Assembly (NCBI RefSeq): GCF_000142805.1
Contig: NC_013083.1
Span: 1,364,001 to 1,428,000, forward strand
Direction: 5' to 3'
DNA length: 64,000 nucleotides
From: Lachancea thermotolerans CBS 6340
Lineage: Eukaryota > Ascomycota > Saccharomycetes > Saccharomycetales > Saccharomycetaceae
Position numbers and translations under genes: made by a program. Shown here piece after piece: positions 17,355-27,100 of this stretch. The number at the start of each line of letters is the position of its first letter. The stretch's first letter is position 1. The notes under the pieces are model-generated. The model did no database searches and was not told the DNA's origin. It saw only the letters and a list, made by a program, of their open reading frames with translations.

Positions 17355-19748
17355 TTATTTCCGATTTTTTGTTTTTAGAAGGTCCAGAGCTTCAAGTCTA
17401 TCTTGCCCTATAATAGTGGAGTGTCCTCTGTTTTTGACAATGTCGTCCGCAAGGTTTGTCAAGCCGCCTGTTAGATAGCTTTTTCTCAAATCTTTTCTTA
17501 TAGGATTCTGAAGCAACTCTTTCAATTCATGTTGCAAAGACCTCAATTGTACCTTCCCCAGTTGCTTGTTCTGTTTCTTAAACTTGTTCTTGGCTAGAAT
17601 AACGTCTTTCTCTTCATCTTCGGAATCCAATTCAATTCCCAAGTCGTCGGCGGCTTTTTTCAGCCAGTTTTCGTCCTTGCTCAAAGATCTTGTTGCCAGC
17701 TGGTCCTCTGCAAGAGTGTTGGCCATAGAACCTCGCTCACGAAGCTGAGAAAGGATACTGGGCTCAATTGGGAAAACGGGAACATCCTTTTGCCATTTTT
17801 TGCCATAACTTGTTGCGGACTTCGATGCAAGTACTTTTCTAAGTTTTCGCAGAGGCCCCATAGCCTCCTGGGGAGAGCAGATCATAACAGAGACACCCTC
17901 TTGGTCACCACGAGCTGTTCTACCTGACCTGTGAATGTACACATCAGCACTTCTTGGCAGGTGGTAGTGAACAACATGGTTTATTCCCGGAATATCAAGT
18001 CCTCTTGCTGCAACATCACTGGCTATCAGAACAGTGGCCTTTCCCTTCCCTTTGTTTGCCAGGACATTTTGTTGAAACTTTTCCAAGTTCTTCAAACGGT
18101 TCTTTTGTGTCATTGAAGAATGAATCTGGAACGATGAGACCTGAAGGAAGTTAAGATACGCATTGAGCTTTTTAACTGAATCAATCGCATTGCAAAAAAT
18201 CAGAGTTGAACCAGGGTACACGGTCAAAAAGTAATATGCAAAAAGATCCCTTTCGGTTGGTAGGCATTCAATTAAAGACTCCTTAATCTTTGAGTGTATT
18301 TTGTGGTCTGGATCTGCATCGATTATCACGGGCTTTGATCTGAAGTGTATTTTTGTCATCAAATGCTTGAGGGAAAGTTCCATTTCGTCATCATCCTTAC
18401 CGCCGCCGACTTTTTTCCAGGAAGTTGTTGACAATTTATTGAAGAGGTCCACCGAAAAGGTCGCTGAGAAAACCATAGTCTGCCATCCTGTGCCCGCGAA
18501 TTCGCTTTTTACCTTTTTTTTCATGTTTCTAGCCTTTCCAAGGTGTTTCAAGATCTTGTCGAACTCCTCGAAGTGCCCATCTTGTAGCAATCTATCCACT
18601 TCGTCAAGCACTAGGCAGTCTGTCTGAGAGAATCTGTCAATTAGTTTTGGATCCCGCTCTAACATTTCCAGAAAACGACCGGGCGTAGCTACAACAATTC
18701 TGGCACATCCATCATATTTCAGTAATCGCTCTTGTTTTTGAATCGAAAGCCCACCAGTGAGGGATATGATGGCATAAGGAGACTTTTTGATAATAACACA
18801 AGCGAGCTTCTGCAGATGTTGCGTGACCTGGTGTGCTAGTTCTCTTGTAGGCGTGAAAATGAGTCCTACAGTTTTATCGGTGGTTCTGTCTGCAACTAGT
18901 CTCTCCAAAATAGGAATGCCATAAGCAAGAGTTTTACCGGAACCAGTGGAGGCTTTGCCCATAATATCTTTGCCTTCTAAAGCGGGGGGAATAGTCATGG
19001 ATTGAATGTCAGTGGGCTTTGTGAAGCCCTGGGCTGCGAGCCCTTGCAAAGTAGTCATCGACAAGTTCATGGTCTCTGTCCACTGTGGTAATAAATCGGG
19101 CTCAACATTATCGGGAATGCTGAGTTCTGCTCCGAAGATGTTAGTTTCAAGTTCACCATCCGCAGCATTATCTTCCATAATCGCGCCTGATGCATTAGCT
19201 TCGCTTTCTTCGTGATTTTGTTCCTGCTTCTGCTCACCTGCATTTTCGCTTTCTTCTTGACCGAGCTCGTTGTCGCTGTAATTCTCGTTGTCTTCACCGT
19301 TTGACGATGCTGCACTTAGTTCGCCCTCCTCGAAGTCATCAAAGTTTTTGAACTCAACAAGCTCTTCCATTTCTTGGCCATCTGAAGGCTCTACCTCTCC
19401 TTGGGAACTGGGTTCCTCAGGTTCAGGCCCTTTGATATTACTATCATTGCGAGTTATAAACTGAACTTTTCCGTTGACCACTTTGACGTCAACGCCATCG
19501 ATTTCTTCAAGGCCGTAAAATCCCCCAAAGTCGTCCATTGTGTCAGGAATTTCAACGGACTTCCATTTTAGCTCGTTGGCTCCAACAACATTCAAATTTC
19601 GCTTTTCCTCATCGCGTGTGCTTTGAGTTTGTCTTTTGGGCTTCACAATACGCTTTTTAGTATGGGTGTTTCTTGTTATCACTTTGCCATTGTCCTTAGC
19701 TGGCTTTCTACTGCTCTTCGCGAACCTTTGAGTAAGCTTTCCGGCCAT
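17355..19748 (-). CDS. MAK5: DEAD-box RNA helicase Mak5 (60S assembly)
   Basis: This 797-residue nucleolar ATP-dependent RNA helicase is needed for 60S subunit assembly. It has a long acidic N-terminus (residues about 60-200) and a Q-motif region. Walker A is GKASTGSGKTLAYG near 268. Motif II is VLDEVDRLLQDGHFEEFDK near 383, DEVD where the superfamily normally has DEAD. Motif III is FSATFS near 425 and motif VI is HRSGRTARGD near 611. The basic C-terminus includes YLTGGLTNLADDIVKNRGHS, characteristic of the Mak5/DDX24 group. The ATG at 19748 follows a GTG in the same open frame. It is divergent from BMT2 across 172 bp, also a ribosome-biogenesis gene. Confidence 0.95.
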   Translation of the reverse strand: MAGKLTQRFAKSSRKPAKDNGKVITRNTHTKKRIVKPKRQTQSTRDEEKRNLNVVGANELKWKSVEIPDTMDDFGGFYGLEEIDGVDVKVVNGKVQFITRNDSNIKGPEPEEPSSQGEVEPSDGQEMEELVEFKNFDDFEEGELSAASSNGEDNENYSDNELGQEESENAGEQKQEQNHEESEANASGAIMEDNAADGELETNIFGAELSIPDNVEPDLLPQWTETMNLSMTTLQGLAAQGFTKPTDIQSMTIPPALEGKDIMGKASTGSGKTLAYGIPILERLVADRTTDKTVGLIFTPTRELAHQVTQHLQKLACVIIKKSPYAIISLTGGLSIQKQERLLKYDGCARIVVATPGRFLEMLERDPKLIDRFSQTDCLVLDEVDRLLQDGHFEEFDKILKHLGKARNMKKKVKSEFAGTGWQTMVFSATFSVDLFNKLSTTSWKKVGGGKDDDEMELSLKHLMTKIHFRSKPVIIDADPDHKIHSKIKESLIECLPTERDLFAYYFLTVYPGSTLIFCNAIDSVKKLNAYLNFLQVSSFQIHSSMTQKNRLKNLEKFQQNVLANKGKGKATVLIASDVAARGLDIPGINHVVHYHLPRSADVYIHRSGRTARGDQEGVSVMICSPQEAMGPLRKLRKVLASKSATSYGKKWQKDVPVFPIEPSILSQLRERGSMANTLAEDQLATRSLSKDENWLKKAADDLGIELDSEDEEKDVILAKNKFKKQNKQLGKVQLRSLQHELKELLQNPIRKDLRKSYLTGGLTNLADDIVKNRGHSTIIGQDRLEALDLLKTKNRK

Positions 19749-19920
19749 TTCGGTCACTTTCAGCGTTTATGGTTGAGCTCATCAAGCTGGCTTCATCGAA
19801 AATTTTCATGCGATGACTTCAGGAAAGATTAACTTTAAGAATTAAAAATCGTGCAGCAAGAAGAGTAATGAAAAAAAAACACTGTGACAGAAACCACAAG
19901 CTTCAGGTCATCTTACAGTT
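19749..19920. promoter_or_regulatory. Shared promoter of MAK5 and BMT2 with RRPE/PAC-like sites
   Basis: Within 172 bp lie AAAATTTTCA at 19799-19808 (reverse of TGAAAATTTT, RRPE-like), GCGATGAC at 19810-19817 (one base from the PAC core GCGATGAG) and CTCATC at 19778-19783. RRPE and PAC together mark ribosome-biogenesis promoters (Stb3 and Dot6/Tod6 in S. cerevisiae). A single set probably serves both divergent genes. Confidence 0.6.
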
Positions 19921-20919
19921 ATGTTATCGAGGAGACGGAAGACAGTAACAGGAAAGCTAATTGTCGAACGGCCACCCGCTATCAAACCTTCGAAAGCTCG
20001 CCGTATTATCCGGAGATTTCATCTGTTGATCAATAAAAGGAGGATAATATGCAATAAGATAGGCATTAAGCTATTAGAGGGAGACGAAAGCACTAACTCC
20101 GAGCGCATCTCAGAAAAACTCCGACTTAATGACACTCAGAGCTTTTACGATGAGGGCTGGAATGCCCAAAACCCCTCGTCCGAATATGAGGCCCAAATGC
20201 TTAAGATTCAACGCCTAGACGACGACATCCAGCTCTTTCGGATCCTTGGATATATCATGTCTGAAATCCATCAACGTGGAGGTCTTCAAAACTACCAATT
20301 GGCGAGCTCGATGGGACAAGACCGGAATCGTGGGGGTGACTCATCTAAAATATTGATGAACTGGTTCAAGACCATTCGGACCCCGGGACATCAGTACCGC
20401 GCGTTAGAGATTGGCTCCTTAAGTGCTGAGAATGCGATTTCGACATCTGGCGTTTTTGACCCCGTGATACGCATTGATCTTAATTCCAGCGACCCAGCAA
20501 AAATTAAGCGCCAAGACTTTATGAAGCGTCCACTGCCACCTTCAGATGCTGAAAAATTTGACCTGATCTCTTGTTCTCTTGTTCTCAACTTTGTACCGAC
20601 TCCTCAACTTCGTGGTGCCATGCTCCATAGGTTTCAACACTTTCTTCGACTAGATGTCGAGAAAACATACATTTTTCTCGTCCTTCCGCTTCCGTGTGTT
20701 TCTAACTCGAGGTATATGAGCAAAACCCTCTTGTGTGACATAATGGAGTATCTTGGCTATAAACAAAGCCACGCTCACGAGTCCTCAAAAATAATTTACA
20801 TGCTATTCCAGCGCTCATTTGGCCAAAAGGTGCATGAGGAACAAGTGGTCCGGGAATTTTCTAAGAAAGTTCTTATTAGAGATAAAGCTAACATGAATAA
20901 CTTTAGTATAGTACTGTGA
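19921..20919 (+). CDS. BMT2: 25S rRNA adenine N1-methyltransferase Bmt2
   Basis: This 332-residue nucleolar methyltransferase is the ortholog of YBR141C, which makes m1A at position 2142 of the 25S rRNA. The very basic N-terminus (MLSRRRKTVTGKLIVERPPA, then RRIIRRFHLLINKRR) suits rRNA binding and nucleolar import. The S-adenosylmethionine pocket begins at about residue 158 (YRALEIGSLSAENAIS), with an acidic strand end (VIRIDLNSSDP) and a catalytic-loop region (FDLISCSLVLNFVPTPQLRG). S. cerevisiae Bmt2 is similar in size. Position next to MAK5 and IRA matches the YBR140-142 order. Confidence 0.93.
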   Translation: MLSRRRKTVTGKLIVERPPAIKPSKARRIIRRFHLLINKRRIICNKIGIKLLEGDESTNSERISEKLRLNDTQSFYDEGWNAQNPSSEYEAQMLKIQRLDDDIQLFRILGYIMSEIHQRGGLQNYQLASSMGQDRNRGGDSSKILMNWFKTIRTPGHQYRALEIGSLSAENAISTSGVFDPVIRIDLNSSDPAKIKRQDFMKRPLPPSDAEKFDLISCSLVLNFVPTPQLRGAMLHRFQHFLRLDVEKTYIFLVLPLPCVSNSRYMSKTLLCDIMEYLGYKQSHAHESSKIIYMLFQRSFGQKVHEEQVVREFSKKVLIRDKANMNNFSIVL

Positions 20920-21171
20920 CCAATAGCGGCTATTTACGAAGACATGTCTACTCATGTGACTGATCACGTTTCATTGAAAGTCTCGTGTATAAGTACAAAA
21001 ACAGAAAAGTTTTGCCTCCAAGGGGCGTTTGTTCCGGGTTTATTCAAACTACATCATCAACAAGCCGCATCATAATAAGCTTCAGCTGAAGGTCGTGAAC
21101 ACAGTCCTGAGGTTGGCATTGCGGTCAAATATACAAAGCTATTTTGGCACTCGGGCTCTAAACTGTACCAA

Positions 21172-24100
21172 ATGAGCGCCTCTTTAGCGAGGTTCACCTA
21201 TGAACTGATTTTCAACATACTCCCGGTAAAGTCGGGCGGCAATGGCACAGGAGAAGTGGAAAGCGACCCATTTTTCAATAATTGCCGAACATTGCTATTC
21301 AATCTGTCTACTACTTACAGTGTCGAGTTTGCCATCGAAGAAACACTCCGTCTGATAGAAGTTATTACCAAACAACAGAAGACCTCCGCGCTGTCGGAAA
21401 AAGCTCTTATCTCACTTTTAGTACTGTTGCGACTACTTAGCGATATCGCCGAAACGTGCTGGAAGGATGAGGATATCAGGCAAATGCCACAAGCGCACAA
21501 CTACCTCGACCAGGAGGAAAACATTTCTAAAAGCGTTGCTGGGTTCTCCACGCAGAGGCTATGTTTCCATAACGCACGTCCCAAGGCCGTTAGTTCTGCC
21601 ACCGCCCAGAAATTCATAAAGGCGCTAAGTCGGTTAAAGCTTAGCTTTGGCACAGCGCGGCTTTCAAAGAGAAACTCCTCTTCCCAGTACAACCCTCAGA
21701 ATTCTCCGGTATCTTCAAGCAAAAACGATGCCATTTTTGCTGATCAGGAACAGCCGATTCTATTCAAAGCTGTTGGAACCAACGTTGAGTACCTTTGCTG
21801 CTTTGCGTCGGCGGCAAACCCCAACGAGTTTTCAGAGTTCATAACCTCCACAATCATTAATCCATTAGCATCAAATCATAGAGCTAGTGAGGGAGACGCT
21901 ACCCAATATTTAGAGCTATTCTCATCCTATTACATCACACCCTCGAACCTTCCCAGATTCTTGCAAACTACATCTAAGATTTTGGACCACCTAAAGAAAA
22001 CCGCCTATCAAGAGCCTATGCTGATGTACTCTTCGCAGGCCCTAATGACATGGGTCTTATCTCGGCCTAATGAATACGTGGCGGTGATGAATGATATAAA
22101 AGATTCAAAGGACGAAAACACTCATGCGGTTTGCAAATGCACATCAAATCTCTTCGACGAAATGCACTCAAATTTCAATGTCTCCTATCTGCTCACAATT
22201 ACGGCCAGCTCCAATGCAGCAATCGCAGAGTATAAAAACTCTCCTTCTTCTTCAGACGTCCCTTCCCCCGTTTCATCCTCTGGAAACTCATCTTATTTTT
22301 CCCCAGATCCTATAGGCACGAAGAGGTCTCGCGCGGACTCGGATTCAACAAATAGCTGCCTAAGTGCTGATTATCTAAATTTTTCAGCGATGATGGGAAT
22401 TTTATTCCAGGGGGAAGAGGCTGCCAATTTAGCAATCTTAAGATTCCTGATTGTAATGCTTCTCTTTCAACCTGGAATATTTGAGGAAATGAATCTCATA
22501 AGCTTCAAACATATTCCTGATGAACAAAATACAAGCAATGATGAAAGCTTATGCAGATCAAACACTGAGGAAGAAAAGCGAAAACCACAATCTCAGCTTT
22601 CAAAGCTAAGACAGTCCAACCATAGGAAACTCCAGACTCTAAAATTTCCATCTTTTACTTCTGGAAGTAAGAAAGTGAAATTTTTGAGCACCCTTATTAA
22701 AAACATTAATGGGTCTCAGATTGTTTCTGACACTTCTCTTTTGGACACTTTGAGATCACTTGTAGTGTTGTTTCGTATCGCATCTGCCATTCACCTGGCT
22801 GATACTGAATCACCAATCGTTTCCTTCTCTCGACGTCTGCTGTTTGTTGTTGGCGATTCCCTTCAACTTTGCGAGGCATCCCAGGGTAAAAAGAACCCTG
22901 TTATAGCAAGATGCCTCGCGCGAAACCCAACATCTCATACCAGACTTCATATTGCATTTTTCGCGCCTGCGTTGATACTCGATCCTACTTCGTTCATCAC
23001 ACGACTCACACAGTTTACGCAAAACAAGCATAGTGGTTTCAAACACTTACGGACTCTCACTGAAGGCTTCAAAATGTTTTTCAGAATACCGAACATTCCA
23101 AAGCTCTATTTAGAAACCGTTTTAAGATCAACTGATTTTTTCAAAAAAACGCTAGTTGAGATGTCTGACGTGATTTTGGCGGCTTCGCAATACTTCTCAG
23201 ATAATATGTCTTCTATTGTTGAAGGGGTTTTAAACGGATCAATGAAAAACGACTTTGAGGAATCCATCTACCCCTCCATTCCCACAGCGGCTCTTCATCC
23301 ACAAATATTAAGAAACAGCCCCAATAAAGGTGACGCGCTTAGCACTACTTCATCCTCATCAGTGTCTTCAGGCGCAAGCTCCCATGGCGAAAAAAGAAGC
23401 AATTCCAAAGGCGCAGGCGATAAGCCGGAAATTTTGGCGCCCCATGCAAGAAGGGCTTCTGGTTCGTCATTCACTGCATCAAGCAGAAGCTCAAAACCTT
23501 CTTCTTCGGAAGGAGAAAAGCCAATGCATGGTGTCCGTTCTCAACTTGAGAACCTGCATAAGAATGTCAAGTCCCCTTTGAGATTTTCTCGGTCAAGGGA
23601 GCCCTCAAATGAATCACTGCATCCAACCCCTTTACAGACGACAAACTTCAAAGCATCAAGCGATACGCCCCCTATTGTTACTCATAACTTAACCTTTACA
23701 GACCTCGCGGACGCTCGAGTTACATTGGTCAATATAATATCGGTGTACAGGAGGATGATCCAGTATTACTTCGTGAGTCTAGATGGAGCCGAGCCAACCA
23801 AAGTTAGCGAAGATTACAGCTTGTTGATTAAGCCACTCTTTGTGGGCCTAATAGATGACCAACCCGCGGTACAAGAAACTGCAAAATCATTTGCAGCAAT
23901 AATTGCCCTCTACGCTCTCAAACTTGAAAATGACAAAAGCTGCGAGCAAATGCAGCTAGTGCTGTATAAAGGCGCGGCGTACCTGGTAACACTAATCTCT
24001 ACGACTCTTTTCAATCTCAACTTGAGCGACTCAAAACGGGAACAACTACTGGATGTTGTTTTGAAGTACTTGGATGTTCGCCTTCGACTAAAGTCATGCT

Positions 24101-27100
24101 TGGACAGAGAAACCCTTCAAAAAATCGAGGGTGACACCTTTAAACTGTTGCATGGAGCCATAGGCCGAGCCTTGTTTGCTTCTCTGTACTCTCATGAGCC
24201 TAGGATTCATGTTTTACTGAAGGCGTGCTTCAAGAACTTTTTAAGAGAGCTGGACTCTCACGACAAAATGATGGGAAACACTCAGGAAACAGAGAAGTAT
24301 AATAAAAACTTCTTCTACTCTATGTGCAAAGACAACTATGTGTCCAGTGGAGCAGTGGCTTTTCAACGCCGGTTAAGGAGTGATATTTTGAAATATGTTG
24401 AATTTCCTGACAAAATGTTATTTGATACATTGAACTTAATGTATAATCAATGGGTGGCATTTGGACAGAGAAGTCATTTAAATTCTACGGAAGCTAGTCA
24501 CTTCCGAAACTTGGCCGGTATAATTGCAGCCAGTTGCGGAGTTTTTCTCACTATTGATTCTCAAGTACTGAAAGAATCTCCATACATTGCAAACATGCAA
24601 CAAGAGGTGAGCGAGCTTGTTGACTATTTCCTTTCGATGCAATGTCTTTGGTTGAATGACTCGGACCTTCTCACACGTGAAAATTCTAAAGATATCATTA
24701 GCACAGAGCTTCATCCTTTGGCGTTCAAGTTGCTGTTTAAAAATTTGAAAAAGAGGGTCGACGATCTAGAGGACCTTGATCTCACCATTTCCGAGAATGA
24801 TTCATCCTTCCTCCTCTTGGAGCAGGTAATTTTAATTCTACGAACAATGCTAGAGCGAGAAGATTCAAAAGGTGAACTCATTTTGGTTTCTCTCGAGATT
24901 TTGTCTTTGGTTAATCAACTTTTTAAGATAGTGGGAGACATTAATCATGAGTCTACTAGGTACTACAAAGCAATCATCCATCTTTCCAAAATGTTGAGAT
25001 CTTTTGAGAACACAGAGAAAAGCATCTGTATTTCAGGCTATCTGTTGATCAAAAACAGGTGGTTGCAGCTGGCGATATCATGGTTCAAGTCAACAATTTT
25101 CAAAGAGTTTGATTTGGAAAACTTAGCGCGCCCTCACCGCGAAATGGATCTCAAAAGAAGGGACATAGACTACCTGTACATCGATACCTCCATTGAATCA
25201 TCCAAGGCCTTGGCTTACATTACTAAAGACCTAATGTTAGAGGTTCCTTTGTCAATATCAGAAAGTGAACTCAAAAGATCCAAGGCTGTGACTTTTGGAA
25301 ACTACTTCAGCATTATGCTGAAGGGCCTGGAAAGAAGTTCATGTGTTGAAAATTATCCAACCACACTGCGACACAAGATTGGGGTCCTGAACGATAACAT
25401 CATAACTTCATTAACAAACCTCTTGAATGCAAATGTTGACGTTGGTTTGAAGTACGCACTACCCATCGGATATTCTAAAAACCAAAGCATCAAAGTCGCG
25501 TTTCTCAAAGTTTTTGTTAAAATTATTTCCAATTTTGACATTCATAAGGTAAAGTTTTCTGCCTACAAGAATAAACTAATCGAAGAATTTGTGGAAGAGT
25601 CCCTGAAAAATCCTCGGTTTATATCTCTGGCAGCAAGGATTTGCCCGGCGAATGACATTGATGCTCTGTCTAGCAGCATGCTTACCGTATTTGAAGTCAA
25701 AAACGCCGCACACATTATTGTCGTCGAATTGATCAAAGACGAAATTCAGAATGCATCTCGTTATGCAGACGTGTTAAGGAGAAATAGCTGCGCAACGAGA
25801 GCTTTATCTATGTTTTCAAGATTAAAAGGTAGTGACTATCTGGCAAAAACTCTCAAACCCGTTTTAGAGGGTATCATCAACAAAGGGGAATCTTTTGAAA
25901 TAGAAAAGCTATCGCCAGATGACCCGGACGCAGAGAGGAACGCTCAGCTTTTCACCAAATATCTCGAAATGCTTATTGACTCTATTGTTAATTCCATATC
26001 ATCCTTTCCACCTGAGTTTTTTATTCTTTGTCAAACAATCTACCTAAGTGTGAGAAACAAGTTCCCGGGTTACGAGAAGGTTGCAGTTGGGTCTTTCATA
26101 TTTTTGAGATTTTTTTGCCCAGCCTTGGTGAGCCCGGATGCCGAAAACATTGTTGACATCGTGACTCCTCCACAAAAGAGATCTTTTGTCATAATGGCCA
26201 AAGTTGTTCAAAATATTGCAAACGGCTCGATAAATTCTATGAAATGGCCGTTGCTCAATTCGAGATCTTCGTTTCTCCACGAATGCAGTGAGAAAGTTTC
26301 AAAGTACCTGACCGAAATTGCTAATCCCACGCGCGTCATTACGACTAGAGTTTCGTCCGAAAGAAAGGTCACAGTGAGTGAGTTCAACTACCTCCACAGA
26401 TACATATACCAGCACGGGTTGGAGATTAGGGGTGAAGTAATTGCTGGAATAAAGTCTAACGAGGATTTTAATACGATGAAGAGGGTATCTGCTTTCACAG
26501 ATAACCTTCTTTCAGCTCTCGGTCAACCACGCATGGAATTTAGAAACGAAATTCCACCCTTTATTAGAGACAAAATGGATCAATATCCTGAACTTTATGA
26601 TTTTATGTCAAGGCATTCACTTAGGACATTTGACTTTAAAGATGATTTTCCATTTATTAACGAGGCAGTGTCCTCAGAAGGTCTACCAATAATTATATTC
26701 ACTTATAAATTGCTCCAGAAGCAGACCTGCGATACAGAAGCATTGACTTATCGAACGTTTCAAGTTTACTCCAAGGTGTGGGCGTCAAAACACTACTTTG
26801 TAGTTGATTGTACAGGATTCGACGTTCATGCAGCTGATGATAAGAAGCTTCTGACATTCTTCTTCAACCTAATACCCGACGAGGCTGCTAAAAATTGCGC
26901 AAGATTTTACTATCATAACATGACAGAAGACTTTTTGAAGATGTGGTTGCCCATTTTCAAAGCTCATAATCCTTATTTGATACCGTACAATACTCCACAT
27001 GATTTTATCAATAGTGACTCAAATTCAGATACGATCAAGAGCCTGAAGCTTACTCCTTTCTCCAATGAAGTTTACACTGACGTAAGAGTAACTTTACATG

